From Bacteroides sp. (lineage in GTDB: Bacteria > Bacillota > Clostridia > Lachnospirales > Lachnospiraceae), in contig JAMPBO010000003.1 of the NCBI GenBank assembly GCA_023666705.1, forward strand, positions 1 through 64,000: 64,000 nt of DNA, in the 5' to 3' direction. Positions 8,482 through 18,505 of this stretch are shown here, one piece after another. Positions within the stretch are counted from its first letter, which is position 1; each line of letters opens with the position of its first letter. Both the position numbers and the translations under genes were made by a program. The notes beneath the pieces are model-generated. The model had not been told where the DNA came from. It saw nothing but the letters and a program-made list of their open reading frames with translations, and ran no database searches.

Positions 8482-10413
8482 ATGGACGATAATCATAATC
8501 AGAGTAATAACGAGAGCAGTAATAATAACAATAACAACACAAACAACAATGACAACAAAAAGAAGCCATCGGCAACGATTATTATTTTAATATTGTCGGT
8601 TTTGCTTACACTGGCATTTTGGCAGGCATACAGCAGATTTAAGGATTCGGGCAAGGAGAAGCTTACCTATGATGAGTTCCTTACCATGCTTGAAGAAGGA
8701 AACGTGCAAAATGTCAAAATTTATGGCAATGAGATAACCTTTGAGCCTGCGGTAAAGGACGAAAATGCAGTGCATGAGGTGTCATACAGCGTCGTAAAGG
8801 CGGATGATTACAATTTAGTGGAACGACTGGATAAGGCAGGAGTCACCTTCGAGGAGATAGACGAGGGCGGAAGTATAATCATAAATACCATATTATCTTA
8901 CGGAATTATGATAGTAGCCTTTTACGTTTTGATGATGCTCATTATGAAAAGTGCCACAAAGAGCGGTGGTGTAATGGGAGTCGGAAGGTCCAATGCCAAA
9001 ATGTATGTCCAGACGGAAACGGGAGTTACGTTTAAGGATGTTGCAGGTCAGGAGGAGGCAAAAGAGTCTCTGACTGAGATGGTTGATTTCCTTGAAAAGC
9101 CTGAAAAATACCTCCAAATTGGAGCAAAGCTTCCGAGGGGGGCACTTCTTGTCGGACCGCCTGGAACAGGAAAAACACTTTTGGCAAAGGCAGTTGCAGG
9201 CGAGGCAAAGGTGCCGTTTTTCTCACTTTCGGGTTCAGACTTCGTTGAGCTTTATGTTGGTGTCGGTGCTGCAAGAGTAAGAGATTTATTTAAACGTGCA
9301 AATGCAATGGCACCATGTATTATATTCATTGATGAGATTGACGCAATCGGAAGAAGCAGGGACACAAGGCATTCAGGAGGAGATACGGAGCGGGAGCAAA
9401 CCTTAAATCAGCTCCTTTCTGAGATGGATGGTTTTGACACATCTAAGGGTATTGTTGTGCTTGCGGCAACGAACCGGCCTGAGGTTTTGGACAAGGCACT
9501 GCTTCGTCCAGGACGGTTTGACAGAAGAATTATCGTATCAAAGCCTGATTTGCAGGGAAGAATTGACACGATAAAGGTTCACATGAAGAACGTGAAAATC
9601 GATGAGACAGTCAACTTAAGGGAGCTTGCCCTTGCGACGGTCGGTGCAGTTGGTGCAGACCTTGCAAACATTGTAAATGAGGCAGCACTTCTTGCCGTGC
9701 GGAATGGAAGGGAATATGTTTCACAGGCAGATTTGCTCGGTTCCGTTGAGGTTGTTTTTGCAGGTAAGGAAAAGAAAGAAAAGCTGCTAAGCAAAAAGGA
9801 AAAGGAAATTGTCGCTTATCACGAAGTAGGACACGCACTTGTATCTGCACTCCAAAAAAATACAATGCCAATACAAAGAATTACGATAGTTCCGAGAACA
9901 GGCGGAGCCTTGGGTTATGTATGGCAGGTACCGGAGGAAGAAAAGCAACTTGAAAGCAAGAAGGAGCTTGAGGAGGAAATCGTAATCTGCCTCGCAGGAC
10001 GTGCGGCGGAGGAGCTTAAATTTGACTCTGTGACAAGCGGTGCTGCAAATGATATAGAAAAGGCAACGAATATAGCCAGAACGATGATAACCATGTACGG
10101 AATGTCTGATAAATTCGGCATGGTACAGCTTGAAAGCATAACGGGGCAGTATCTCGATAACAGACGTGTGTTAAACTGCTCATATGAGACGGAAACCAAG
10201 GTTGATACAGAGGTTAAAAATATGATTAAGGCGGCATATGAGAAAGCACTGAAGCTTCTGAAAAAAAATATGTCCACCCTTGATGCGATTGCAAAAACCC
10301 TGTACGAAAAGGAAAATATTACGGGCGAGGAATTTATGAAGCTTTACGAAAAGCATCAGAAGGTAAAGCTTAAAAATACGACAGATTCAGGAGCAAAAAG
10401 TGATGGAATATAA
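8482..10413 (+). CDS. ftsH: ATP-dependent zinc metalloprotease FtsH
   Basis: Membrane-anchored AAA+ protease that extracts and degrades membrane and short-lived cytosolic proteins. 643 residues from ATG 8482, which has GGAGAG upstream; an in-frame TTG at 8470 lies before that site and is rejected. Order: a strikingly Asn-rich cytosolic N-terminus, TM1 (about 30-46), extracytoplasmic domain, TM2 (about 132-154), Walker A GPPGTGKT (about 225), Walker [13 protein letters not shown], second-region-of-homology arginines in RPGRFDRR, and the zinc-binding HEVGH (about 446). The C-terminus overlaps the next gene. Confidence 0.97.
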   Translation: MDDNHNQSNNESSNNNNNNTNNNDNKKKPSATIIILILSVLLTLAFWQAYSRFKDSGKEKLTYDEFLTMLEEGNVQNVKIYGNEITFEPAVKDENAVHEVSYSVVKADDYNLVERLDKAGVTFEEIDEGGSIIINTILSYGIMIVAFYVLMMLIMKSATKSGGVMGVGRSNAKMYVQTETGVTFKDVAGQEEAKESLTEMVDFLEKPEKYLQIGAKLPRGALLVGPPGTGKTLLAKAVAGEAKVPFFSLSGSDFVELYVGVGAARVRDLFKRANAMAPCIIFIDEIDAIGRSRDTRHSGGDTEREQTLNQLLSEMDGFDTSKGIVVLAATNRPEVLDKALLRPGRFDRRIIVSKPDLQGRIDTIKVHMKNVKIDETVNLRELALATVGAVGADLANIVNEAALLAVRNGREYVSQADLLGSVEVVFAGKEKKEKLLSKKEKEIVAYHEVGHALVSALQKNTMPIQRITIVPRTGGALGYVWQVPEEEKQLESKKELEEEIVICLAGRAAEELKFDSVTSGAANDIEKATNIARTMITMYGMSDKFGMVQLESITGQYLDNRRVLNCSYETETKVDTEVKNMIKAAYEKALKLLKKNMSTLDAIAKTLYEKENITGEEFMKLYEKHQKVKLKNTTDSGAKSDGI

Positions 10414-10990
10414 TTTTTATGCCACTGTTTCACGGATGAAATATATTGAGCGATGGGCATTGATGCGGAATACAAGGGCGGAAAATTTGTCCGAGCATTC
10501 CCTTGAGGTAAGCATGATTGCACATGCACTTTGCATTATCGGCAATGAGCGGTATGGGAAAACTTTGGATGCGGATTATGCGGCACTGGTGGGCATCTAC
10601 CATGACGCATCAGAAATCATTACGGGAGACATGCCGACACCGATAAAATATTATAACAGGAGCATAAATGAGGCGTTTAAGTCAATTGAGGACGAGGCGA
10701 ACAGGAAGCTGCTTGCGCAGCTTCCTGATGATATCAGTAAGCACTATGAAAAATATTTTTTCAGGCCCGATGACAGGGAATATGAATGGCGTCTTGTAAA
10801 AGCGGCGGACAAAATTTCGGCACTGATAAAATGTCTTGAGGAAGAAAAAACAGGCAACAGGGAGTTCGGCGTGGCAAAAAGTACGACGGAAAAAACAGTT
10901 GCAGGGCTCGGAGAGGAGCTTCCTGAGGTGCGGGATTTTATAGCGGAGTGCCTGGGTGCATTTTCAAAAACCTTGGACGAGCTCAATTAA
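10403..10990 (+). CDS. yfbR: YfbR-like 5'-deoxynucleotidase (HD domain)
   Basis: 195-residue HD-domain protein closely resembling E. coli YfbR, which removes phosphate from deoxyribonucleoside monophosphates in pyrimidine salvage and dNTP pool control. Seen here: SRMKYIERWALMRNTRAENLSEHSLEV in split form (RWALMRN, NLSEHSLEV), YHDASEIITGDMPTPIKYYN, and LVKAADKISALIKCLEEE. These carry the metal-binding His and His-Asp residues. ATG 10403 overlaps the last codons of ftsH, so the two are translationally coupled. Confidence 0.92.
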   Translation: MEYNFYATVSRMKYIERWALMRNTRAENLSEHSLEVSMIAHALCIIGNERYGKTLDADYAALVGIYHDASEIITGDMPTPIKYYNRSINEAFKSIEDEANRKLLAQLPDDISKHYEKYFFRPDDREYEWRLVKAADKISALIKCLEEEKTGNREFGVAKSTTEKTVAGLGEELPEVRDFIAECLGAFSKTLDELN

Positions 10991-11060
10991 AATACACCAA
11001 AAATTTACAAAACAGATACATATTTGATGCAATTATGTGGTAACATGGAGGAGAAAAAAG

Positions 11061-12089
11061 ATGGCATTGCACATGGTAAAAAGTGTACCAAGTCCTGAAG
11101 AAATTAAACAGGCACACCCTATGGAACAGGAGCTTGCTGACATAAAGGCAGCAAGAGACGAGGAAATAAAAAAGATTTTTACGGGAGAGTCGGATAAGTT
11201 TATTGCGATTATAGGTCCCTGCTCTGCAGATTATGAGGTATCGGTGCTTGATTATCTCTGCAGGCTTGCGAAGGTCCAGGAAAAGGTTCAGGAAAAGATT
11301 ATGATTATACCGAGAATCTATACCAATAAGCCTAGAACGAACGGCTCGGGCTATAAGGGAATGTTACATCAGCCGAATCCTGAGAATAAGCCTGACTTTA
11401 TCGAGGGTGTAAAGGCAATCCGTAAAATGCACATTAAGGCGATTAAGGAAACAGGGCTTACTGCTGCTGACGAGATGCTTTATACGGATAACTGGCCATA
11501 TCTTGAGGATATACTGTCTTATGTGGCAATCGGTGCAAGGAGTGTGGAAAATCAGGCACACAGGCTTACGGCAAGCGGCATTGACGTGCCTGTCGGCATG
11601 AAAAATCCTACAAGCGGTGATTACAATGTAATGCTCAATTCCTGTATCGCAGCACAGGCAAAGCACACGTTTTTGTTTGCGGGATACGAGACGAAAACAG
11701 ATGGAAACCCGCTTGCACATTGTATTTTAAGAGGCTCAGTTAACAAGAGCGGACAGTCCATAGCAAATTACCACTATGAGGATTTAAAGCTTTTGTCAGA
11801 TATGTACGAGAAATTTGATTTGGCAAATCCTGCGTGTATTGTGGATGCAAACCACAACAATTCAGGGAAGCAGTGGGACCAGCAGCCTAGAATTGTAAAT
11901 GAAATACTTCACAGCATGAGACATTCCGCAGAGGTGAAAAAGCTTGTAAAGGGTGTTATGGTAGAAAGCTATATTGAGGATGGAAACCAGCCTATCGGAG
12001 GCGGCTGCTATGGCAAATCCATCACGGACCCGTGCCTTGGCTGGGAGAAATCGGAGGCACTCCTGTTATCCATGGCCGAGCAGTTGTAA
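11061..12089 (+). CDS. aroF: 3-deoxy-7-phosphoheptulonate synthase (type I DAHP synthase)
   Basis: First step of the shikimate pathway: condenses phosphoenolpyruvate with erythrose-4-phosphate. 342 residues from ATG 11061, preceded by GGAGGAG; an in-frame GTG at 11037 lies upstream of that site. Type I (AroFGH-like) motifs: AIIGPCSADYE, RIYTNKPRTNGSGYKG, GARSVENQAHR, PVGMKNPTSGDY, IVDANHNNSGKQW, VMVESYIEDGNQP and SITDPCLGWE. Another shikimate gene, aroA, is 24 kb away in the same window. Which paralogue (feedback by Phe, Tyr or Trp) cannot be told from sequence alone. Confidence 0.95.
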   Translation: MALHMVKSVPSPEEIKQAHPMEQELADIKAARDEEIKKIFTGESDKFIAIIGPCSADYEVSVLDYLCRLAKVQEKVQEKIMIIPRIYTNKPRTNGSGYKGMLHQPNPENKPDFIEGVKAIRKMHIKAIKETGLTAADEMLYTDNWPYLEDILSYVAIGARSVENQAHRLTASGIDVPVGMKNPTSGDYNVMLNSCIAAQAKHTFLFAGYETKTDGNPLAHCILRGSVNKSGQSIANYHYEDLKLLSDMYEKFDLANPACIVDANHNNSGKQWDQQPRIVNEILHSMRHSAEVKKLVKGVMVESYIEDGNQPIGGGCYGKSITDPCLGWEKSEALLLSMAEQL

Positions 12090-12128
12090 TGGCATGTCAA
12101 TTTGGGCATAAGAGGAGGATACTGCAAG

Positions 12129-12512
12129 ATGAATATATTTAATATACTGATTCCGAAACAGGATCTTACATATTTGAATGGAAACGATACGATGGACAAG
12201 GCTGTAGAATTCCTTATGGCAAGCAGTTTTACTGCTGTGCCTGTCATTGATGAGGGCGGAAGGCTTGAGGGCGTGGTCAGCGAAGGCGATTTTCTTCGCG
12301 TGGTTATGGCACATGGCACCGAGGAGCTTGCAACCATGACTGTAAGGGATATCGTTCATTTGAGTGTTGACGATTACGTTTTTAACAGCACGGAGGCAGA
12401 AAAGATAATGGAAAAAATACTGGATAGAAATTTTCTTGCAGTCATTGACGACAGAAATATATTTATCGGTATTATAACAAGGAGAAGCGTAATGCTTGCT
12501 CTTAAAAAGTAG
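12129..12512 (+). CDS. CBS-domain pair protein
   Basis: A 127-residue stand-alone protein made of two CBS motifs. First CBS about 15-62 (AVEFLMASSFTAVPVID then GVVSEGDFLR), second about 70-125 (EKIMEKILDRNFLAVID then GIITRRSVM). CBS pairs usually bind adenine nucleotides or S-adenosyl compounds; no catalytic domain is attached, so the partner is unknown. ATG 12129 follows AGGAGGA; an in-frame TTG at 12102 has no comparable site. Lies between DAHP synthase and the DUF951 gene, only 8 bases from the latter, so probably co-transcribed. Confidence 0.88.
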   Translation: MNIFNILIPKQDLTYLNGNDTMDKAVEFLMASSFTAVPVIDEGGRLEGVVSEGDFLRVVMAHGTEELATMTVRDIVHLSVDDYVFNSTEAEKIMEKILDRNFLAVIDDRNIFIGIITRRSVMLALKK

Positions 12513-12520
12513 GATATTCT

Positions 12521-12697
12521 ATGGAATTTCAGATCGGTCAAAAAATAAAACTGAAAAAGTCTCATCCTTGCGGGGGAAACTGTTGGGAAATTCAGCGTGT
12601 CGGTATGGATTTCAGATTGAAATGTACCTCATGCGGACGTTCCATAATGGTTCCCCGCAAAACGGTTGAGTCATCCTTTAAAGGCTTTCTTGGTTAG
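12521..12697 (+). CDS. DUF951 family protein
   Basis: A 58-residue protein. It starts MEFQIGQKIKLKKSHPCGG and contains WEIQRVGMDFRLKC followed by CGRSIMVPRKTVE, the conserved order of the DUF951 family (V-x-L-K-K-x-H-P-C-G, W-E-I, D-F-R-I-K-C, C-G, M-L-P-R). Two Cys-rich knuckles (HPCGGNC and CTSCG) suggest a small metal-binding or nucleic-acid-binding fold; the function is not established. AGGA overlapping the stop of the CBS gene serves as ribosome binding site, so it is coupled to that gene. Confidence 0.88.
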   Translation: MEFQIGQKIKLKKSHPCGGNCWEIQRVGMDFRLKCTSCGRSIMVPRKTVESSFKGFLG

Positions 12698-12916
12698 GTT
12701 TTTCTGTACTTAAAAATTCACGAATATTTTTGTTTAATATTTTTCCGCTTTGGGAATAATTGGAATAACATGTTGTAAAAAAGTGCAAAAAGTCACCATG
12801 TGATAATGAGCAAAATGCCAAAAATTATTTTTTGGGGTGATTGACTCTTACTTAAATGAAAAAAATTTGTTAATATAATAGTGTAGTTATAGTTAAATTA
12901 AGAAAAGGAGGAAGAA
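12698..12916 (+). promoter_or_regulatory. Intergenic region with carD promoter
   Basis: 219 bases without a gene. TATAAT at 12874-12879 is the probable -10 for the CarD-like gene; TTGACT at 12841-12846 is 27 bases upstream, too far for a normal -35, and no good hexamer lies at the usual distance. CarD proteins stabilise open complexes at weak promoters, so autoregulation at a -35-poor promoter is conceivable (inference). Confidence 0.45.
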
Positions 12917-13411
12917 ATGTTTGACGTTGGAGATTATATTGTGTATGGCATTAACGGAATATGCCGTGTAGCCGATATTACACATCCGGAAATTTCAGGA
13001 GCAGATAATAACAGATTGTATTACGTTTTAATTCCGGAAAAAGAGAGAAACAGTAAATTGTTTTGTCCGGCAGATAATGACAGGATAATGATTAGGAAAG
13101 TAGTCAGTAACGAAGAAGCCCGTAAGATTATCGAAGAGTCTAAGGATATAGAACCTCTTGACATACCAAATGAGCGGATGAGGGATGACAGCTACAAGAG
13201 TGTCATGAAAAGCGGAGATTGCAGGAAGTGGATTCAAATTATTAAAACACTTCATATCAGAAAAAAGGAACGTGAGGAAAACGGAAAGAAAATAACCGCG
13301 ACCGATGAGAGATATCTCAAGATGGCAGAGGAGGATTTGTACTCTGAGCTTGCTCTTGCCACAGGAAGCGATAAGGAACACATAAAGGAAATTATCTTAG
13401 AAAGCATCTAA
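12917..13411 (+). CDS. CarD-like transcriptional regulator
   Basis: 164 residues. The N-terminus (FDVGDYIVYGINGICRV...) is the CarD/CdnL/TRCF RNA-polymerase-interacting domain, which binds the polymerase beta subunit and modulates promoter opening. The C-terminal half is helical with basic and acidic stretches (IRKKEREENGKK, AEEDLYSELALATG), matching the usual CarD C-terminal helical domain that contacts promoter DNA. Ribosome binding site AAGGAGGAAG is strong. The gene is monocistronic, ending in a clear intrinsic terminator. Confidence 0.92.
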   Translation: MFDVGDYIVYGINGICRVADITHPEISGADNNRLYYVLIPEKERNSKLFCPADNDRIMIRKVVSNEEARKIIEESKDIEPLDIPNERMRDDSYKSVMKSGDCRKWIQIIKTLHIRKKEREENGKKITATDERYLKMAEEDLYSELALATGSDKEHIKEIILESI

Positions 13412-13434
13412 AGCATAAGTCGGTGTTGTTCACT

Positions 13435-13470
13435 GAAAAAAACCTGCCATATTACAGCAGGTTTTTTTAG
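13435..13470 (+). terminator. Intrinsic terminator after carD-like gene
   Basis: Stem AACCTGC (13441-13447) with GCAGGTT (13457-13463), extended by flanking A and T runs, followed by seven T residues. Textbook rho-independent terminator. Confidence 0.9.
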
Positions 13471-13478
13471 TTTACAGG

Positions 13479-13507
13479 TAGAAAAAGGGAATAATATCTG
13501 ATATAAT
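13479..13507 (+). promoter_or_regulatory. Extended -10 promoter of the AI-2E family gene
   Basis: TGATATAAT (13499-13507) is an extended -10; the -35 position (TAGAAA, 13479-13484) is poor, as is common for extended -10 promoters. It lies about 70 bases before the gene's start codon. Confidence 0.5.
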
Positions 13508-13574
13508 TTTGGGGTGTACGATATATGGAGAAATAACAGTAATCGTTACGTTTTAGATACAAGGAGGAATTTGA

Positions 13575-14930
13575 ATGGGGAAAAAATGGAATAAAAACAT
13601 GATAAGGGCAGGTGTGGTATTTACTATATCCATTTGTACATGTATTTTATTCGGTGAGCTTTTAAAGCAGTGGAAGGCACTGGTTGTTATCTTGGGCAAA
13701 ATATTTTCTGCTCTGACCCCTATTATAATAGGCTTCATATTTGCATTTTTGCTAAACCCTATTATGATATATATCAGACGGGGCATGGCATATATTTTTT
13801 CAAAAATATGGAAAAACAAGGAATACAATGTTTTATACCACAAAACTAAGGTCCCGTCCCTGATTATTACACTATTAGTATTTATCGGGATTTTGGCAGG
13901 CTTTTTGTGGATGGTGATACCGCGTATTTACGACAGCCTTAAGGTACTGGTGGATAATATGCCAAGATATCTTGACAATGCACAGGCATGGGTTGAAAAA
14001 ATGTTTGCCAAAAATGAGATGCTTGAGGGAAGATTTTCCGAAATTATCAATTACATTGAAAATAACGTCATGACCATTGTGGAAGGCAAAATCATGCCCA
14101 ATATTGATACTATCGTGTTGCAGATATCATCGGGAGTTATGGTTGGTGTAAAGGCAGTTTTGAATTTCTTTGTCGGACTGATTGTAACCGTATATTTACT
14201 TGGCAGCAAGGATGTTCTTCTTGCACAGGGCAAAAAGATAATCTACTGTGTTTTTTCAAAGAAGACAGGCAATAAGATTTTGGAGGGCTTTGCCTATATT
14301 AATTCCGTGTTTGGTGGCTTTATAAATGGAAAAATACTGGATTCCATCATTATAGGAATTATATGCTTTATATTCACAAGTGTGATAGATATGGAGTATG
14401 CGGTGCTCATAAGCGTGATTGTCGGCTGCACCAATATCATCCCATTCTTTGGACCGTTTATCGGGGCAATACCGGGTGCGTTACTTGCACTTATGGATGC
14501 ACCGATTATGTTTGTGATATTTATTATATTTATACTTGTGCTGCAGCAGTTCGATGGAAACATTCTCGGACCACTGATACTTGGAGATTCGACCGGTATT
14601 TCAGGTATATGGGTTCTGATTGCAATTCTTGTGGGCGGAGATTTATTCGGAGTTCCGGGCATGATACTGGGTGTTCCCGTGTTTGCCTGCATTTACGCAT
14701 TTTTTGCTGTCCAGCTCCGGGACGGGCTCCGGGCAAAGAATTTATCTTCAAAAACAGAGGATTACTTCAGACTGACAGGCTTTGACACTGAAACGGGAGA
14801 ACCGAAATATGCACAAAAGCTTTATGGAAGAAGACCAATTAAAAACAAAAAGAAAAATTTCTTTCAAAGGATAAAGGCAAAAAAAGATGCGGCAAAAGAC
14901 AAAGCAGATGACAAAAAAGAGGAGGAGTAG
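13575..14930 (+). CDS. AI-2E family transporter (PerM/YdiK-like permease)
   Basis: 451 residues, about eight transmembrane segments. Family traits: paired N-terminal helices with IIIGFIFAFLLNPIM, a central amphipathic region with RYLDNAQAWVEKMF, and the C-terminal block of VFGGFINGKILDSIIIG, ALISVIVGCTNIIPFFGPFIGAIPG and LQQFDGNILGPLILG. Members are annotated as autoinducer-2 exporters or, in other lineages, as Na+/H+ antiporters; the substrate here is unknown. A long basic tail (rich in Lys) ends the protein. Strong AAGGAGG site upstream. Followed after two bases by the CbiE/CbiT-like gene. Confidence 0.9.
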   Translation: MGKKWNKNMIRAGVVFTISICTCILFGELLKQWKALVVILGKIFSALTPIIIGFIFAFLLNPIMIYIRRGMAYIFSKIWKNKEYNVLYHKTKVPSLIITLLVFIGILAGFLWMVIPRIYDSLKVLVDNMPRYLDNAQAWVEKMFAKNEMLEGRFSEIINYIENNVMTIVEGKIMPNIDTIVLQISSGVMVGVKAVLNFFVGLIVTVYLLGSKDVLLAQGKKIIYCVFSKKTGNKILEGFAYINSVFGGFINGKILDSIIIGIICFIFTSVIDMEYAVLISVIVGCTNIIPFFGPFIGAIPGALLALMDAPIMFVIFIIFILVLQQFDGNILGPLILGDSTGISGIWVLIAILVGGDLFGVPGMILGVPVFACIYAFFAVQLRDGLRAKNLSSKTEDYFRLTGFDTETGEPKYAQKLYGRRPIKNKKKNFFQRIKAKKDAAKDKADDKKEEE

Positions 14931-14932
14931 AT

Positions 14933-15835
14933 ATGGCAAAGGGAAGCTACACAACCGGACAGATACTTGATTGGATGGGCTATTTTTCAAAGACAATGGA
15001 GGTCAGTCCGGAAAAGATAAAACTTTTGGACATTTGCGGAAAGATGAAAAATGTAATACCGCTTGTTGAAACGCACAAGAGAATCATCATATTTGCGGAT
15101 GAAATGCATGAGGATTTGTTCTATGAATTTTGGGAGGCAGGCTTTGGTGACTATGATATGTGGTACGGAGTGGGCATCAAGGAGGAAGGACAGGTCAGAC
15201 ATGTTAAGATTAAAGAGGTCATAAACAGAAAGATAACCGCACCAACCGTAATATTTATTTTAAATGAAAATACGAGAGAGTCCTACCGTATCGGAATGAG
15301 AAATGATATGTTCTCAAAAGGACCAATCAAGTATGTTGGTAACGAGATCAGGGCCGTCATCATGAGCCTTCTCGGCGTCGATTCCCAGGATACCATATGT
15401 CTTGTGGATGCAGAAAGTATTGCGATAGAGGCTGCATTCGTGGCAGGAGACGGAACCATTATCTGCGTGGAAAATGATAATGGGGCAAAGGAAACAATGG
15501 AGGATAATGTGCGGCAGTTCGGCGTCCACAATGTAATGATTATCCCTGACCTCGATAAAGAGTCCATGGATAGTATACCGGTTCCGAGGCTGTCATTTAT
15601 CGTTGCAAATAAGCACCTTGAAGAGGATATTGCGAGACTGCTTAAGAAAAATCCTAAGATGCAGTTTGTAATCTATACGCTTGAACTTGATATTTTATCA
15701 GGCATTAAGGGCTTGTTTGAAAAGTATGGAATCGGCAATATGGAGGTTATTCAGATATCGGTTTCCAAGACGGACAAGAACAGCGTATTTGTAGCACAGC
15801 CTTCACCATGGCTGATAACAGGCGAGGTGGTATAG
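14933..15835 (+). CDS. Degenerate CbiE/CbiT-like (precorrin-6 methyltransferase fold) protein
   Basis: 300 residues. The second half follows CbiT-type methyltransferases: FSKGPIKYVGNEIRAVIMS, then AIEAAFVAGDGTIICVEND and MEDNVRQFGVHNVMII. In CbiT the segment before IEAA is the glycine-rich SAM loop (D-x-G-A-G-T-G-S); here it reads LVDAESIAIEAA, with no glycines. The first half (about 45-120) weakly resembles CbiE, with GFGDYDMWYGVG and a PTVIFILNE strand. This looks like a CobL-type CbiE-CbiT fusion that has lost SAM binding and taken another role (inference). No cobalamin gene is nearby. It is packed between a permease (2-base gap) and the DUF4250 gene (0-base gap), upstream of leuS. Confidence 0.55.
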   Translation: MAKGSYTTGQILDWMGYFSKTMEVSPEKIKLLDICGKMKNVIPLVETHKRIIIFADEMHEDLFYEFWEAGFGDYDMWYGVGIKEEGQVRHVKIKEVINRKITAPTVIFILNENTRESYRIGMRNDMFSKGPIKYVGNEIRAVIMSLLGVDSQDTICLVDAESIAIEAAFVAGDGTIICVENDNGAKETMEDNVRQFGVHNVMIIPDLDKESMDSIPVPRLSFIVANKHLEEDIARLLKKNPKMQFVIYTLELDILSGIKGLFEKYGIGNMEVIQISVSKTDKNSVFVAQPSPWLITGEVV

Positions 15836-16021
15836 ATGGCGATTGGAAAACTGCCAAAGGATGCAATGATGCTGATTAGCTTTGTAAATACAAGAATGAG
15901 AGACGAGGGAATAGGCTTGGATGACCTTTGTGTACAGTTTGAAGCAGACAGGGAAACGCTTGAGGAAACGCTTGGTAAAATAGGATATATTTACAATGAT
16001 GAGCTAAAAAAGTTCGTGTGA
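15836..16021 (+). CDS. DUF4250 family protein
   Basis: 61 residues, matching the small DUF4250 family: LPKDAMMLISFVNTRMRDEG, LDDLCVQFEADRETLEETL and IGYIYNDELKKFV. The middle reads like a helix-turn-helix (LDDLCVQFEADRETLEETLG), so DNA binding is possible, but no function is established. The ATG follows the stop of the preceding gene with no gap, so it is translated by coupling. Confidence 0.85.
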   Translation: MAIGKLPKDAMMLISFVNTRMRDEGIGLDDLCVQFEADRETLEETLGKIGYIYNDELKKFV

Positions 16022-16078
16022 AGCTGCGAACTAAAATACATTTATAAAATTATATGCTGACTGGAGGAAGGAAAAAGC

Positions 16079-18505
16079 ATGGCGAGTGGATATAATCATA
16101 AGCTGATTGAAGGAAAATGGCGTAAAAAGTGGGAGGAAAATCCCATAAATGTAAATGATGGAAAGAAACCAAAATATTATTGTCTTGATATGTTTCCGTA
16201 TCCGTCAGGAAACGGTCTTCATGTGGGACATTGGAGAGGGTATGTAATATCGGACGTATGGAGCAGATACAAGCTGATGCAGGGACATTATGTGATACAT
16301 CCAATGGGTTGGGATGCATTTGGACTTCCAGCGGAAAATTATGCGATTAAAAATGGTGTACATCCAAGTATATCCACGTCAGCCAATGTTGCCAACATCA
16401 AGAAACAGATTAATGAGATAGCGGCGATTTATGATTGGGACATGGAGGTAAATACGACCGACCCTGAGTACTACAAGTGGACCCAGTGGATATTTGTGCA
16501 AATGTTCAAAAAGGGACTTGCATATGAAAAGCAGATGCCGATTAACTGGTGTCCGTCCTGTAAGACGGGACTGGCAAACGAGGAGGTTGTAAACGGTAAA
16601 TGTGAGCGTTGCGGTGCCGATGTCACAAAGAAAAATCTCCGCCAGTGGATGCTCAAAATAACTGCATATGCTGAGAGGCTTCTGGCTGACCTTGAGGGGC
16701 TTGACTGGCCGGAAAAGGTTAAAAAAATGCAGAGTGAATGGATTGGAAAATCCTACGGTGCAGAGGTGGACTTCAAGGTTGACGGAATGGATGAAACTAT
16801 CACCATATATACGACCAGACCGGATACCCTTTACGGAGCGACTTTTATGGTTCTTGCACCAGAGCATGAGCTGGCAGCAAAGCTCTCAACGGCTGAGACG
16901 AAGGAAGCAGTGGACAAGTATATTTATGAGGCTTCCATGAAGTCAAATGTTGACCGTATGCAGGACAAGGAAAAAACAGGTGTGTTTACAGGTAGCTATG
17001 CCGTTAATCCTTTAAACGGAAAAAATATTCCCATATGGCTTTCGGATTATGTTCTTGCCGACTATGGTACAGGTGCAATTATGTGTGTACCTGCCCATGA
17101 TGACAGGGACTTTGAGTTTGCAAAGAAGTTTAATTTGCCGATTGTTCAGGTGATTGCCAAGGATGGTAAGGAAATTGAAAATATGACAGAAGCGTATACG
17201 GATGCGTCGGGCATTGTTATAAATTCAGGTGAGTGGAATGGTATGGAATCCTCCGTCTTGAAGAAGGAAGCCCCTGCCATGATAGAGGAAAAGGGTTACG
17301 GAAAGAAAACCGTAAACTATAAGCTGCGTGACTGGGTATTTTCCCGTCAGAGATATTGGGGCGAGCCGATTCCGATTGTGCACTGTCCTGACTGTGGGGC
17401 GGTACCGGTGCCTGAGAGTGAGCTTCCGCTGCTTCTTCCTGATGTTGAATCCTATCAGCCGACAGGAACAGGTGAGTCTCCGCTTGCAGATATAACGGAG
17501 TGGGTAAATACGACATGTCCATGTTGCGGAAAGCCCGCAAAGAGGGAGACAAACACAATGCCCCAGTGGGCGGGTTCATCATGGTATTTCTTAAGATATG
17601 TTGACAGCAAAAATCGGGAGGAGCTTGTCAGCAGGGAAAAGGCAGACAAGTACCTTCCTGTGGATATGTATATCGGAGGGGTAGAGCATGCCGTGCTGCA
17701 CCTTTTGTACTCAAGATTTTACACAAAGTTCCTCTATGATATCGGGGTTGTTGATTTTGAGGAGCCATTTAAGCGGCTGTTCAATCAAGGCATGGTCTGC
17801 GGTAGGGACAAGGTTACGGGTGCTGCCACAAAAATGAGTAAGTCCCTTGGTAATATTGTATCGCCGGATGATATTGTGAGAGATTACGGTTGTGACACAT
17901 TGAGAATGTATGAGCTGTTTATTGGACCGCCTGAGCTTGACTCTATATGGGACGACAGCGGTATGGAGGGTATATACAGATTTATAAACCGTTTTTACAC
18001 AATGTTTACATCCAACCTTGATAAAAATGCACCTGAGACAAAGGAGCTTGTCAAGCTTCGTAACAAGCTTGTGTTTGACATTACACAGAGACTTGAGCAA
18101 TTTAATTTAAACACGGTTATTTCGGGCTTTATGGAATACAACAATAAGTTCATGGAACTGACAAAGGCTGGCGGCGTTGACAGGGAAACCCTTAAAACAA
18201 TGGTTCTTCTGATTGCTCCATTTGCACCGCACATGGGTGAGGAGCTTTGGGAAATGCTTGGCGGTGAGGGTTCCGTATTCCATCAGGCATGGCCGACCTA
18301 TGATGAGTCAGCCATGAAGGATGATGAAAAAGAAATTGCCGTTCAGATAAACGGCAAGACAAGGGTTACAATCAACATTTCCGTAAATGACGATAAGGAC
18401 ACAGTGATTGCAAGTGCAAAGGAAGCCTTGGGAGACAGGCTTACAGGCAATGTCATAAAGGAAATATATGTTCCGGGCAAAATAGTAAATATCGTTATGA
18501 AATAG
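16079..18505 (+). CDS. leuS: Leucyl-tRNA synthetase
   Basis: Charges tRNA-Leu. 808 residues, class I synthetase: HVGH (the HIGH motif, about residue 48), the zinc-type insertion with CPSC and CERCGADV, the editing (CP1) domain with [28 protein letters not shown], and KMSKS (about 585), then the anticodon-binding and C-terminal domains. GGAGGAAGG precedes ATG 16079. No T-box leader is visible in the 57-base upstream gap, in contrast to pheST in this window. Its last 11 bases overlap the 3' end of an opposing gene. Confidence 0.97.
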   Translation: MASGYNHKLIEGKWRKKWEENPINVNDGKKPKYYCLDMFPYPSGNGLHVGHWRGYVISDVWSRYKLMQGHYVIHPMGWDAFGLPAENYAIKNGVHPSISTSANVANIKKQINEIAAIYDWDMEVNTTDPEYYKWTQWIFVQMFKKGLAYEKQMPINWCPSCKTGLANEEVVNGKCERCGADVTKKNLRQWMLKITAYAERLLADLEGLDWPEKVKKMQSEWIGKSYGAEVDFKVDGMDETITIYTTRPDTLYGATFMVLAPEHELAAKLSTAETKEAVDKYIYEASMKSNVDRMQDKEKTGVFTGSYAVNPLNGKNIPIWLSDYVLADYGTGAIMCVPAHDDRDFEFAKKFNLPIVQVIAKDGKEIENMTEAYTDASGIVINSGEWNGMESSVLKKEAPAMIEEKGYGKKTVNYKLRDWVFSRQRYWGEPIPIVHCPDCGAVPVPESELPLLLPDVESYQPTGTGESPLADITEWVNTTCPCCGKPAKRETNTMPQWAGSSWYFLRYVDSKNREELVSREKADKYLPVDMYIGGVEHAVLHLLYSRFYTKFLYDIGVVDFEEPFKRLFNQGMVCGRDKVTGAATKMSKSLGNIVSPDDIVRDYGCDTLRMYELFIGPPELDSIWDDSGMEGIYRFINRFYTMFTSNLDKNAPETKELVKLRNKLVFDITQRLEQFNLNTVISGFMEYNNKFMELTKAGGVDRETLKTMVLLIAPFAPHMGEELWEMLGGEGSVFHQAWPTYDESAMKDDEKEIAVQINGKTRVTINISVNDDKDTVIASAKEALGDRLTGNVIKEIYVPGKIVNIVMK

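Noticed and set aside
16022-16078. T-box leader for leuS
   Set aside because: Only 57 bases upstream, with no T-box sequence or terminator hairpin.
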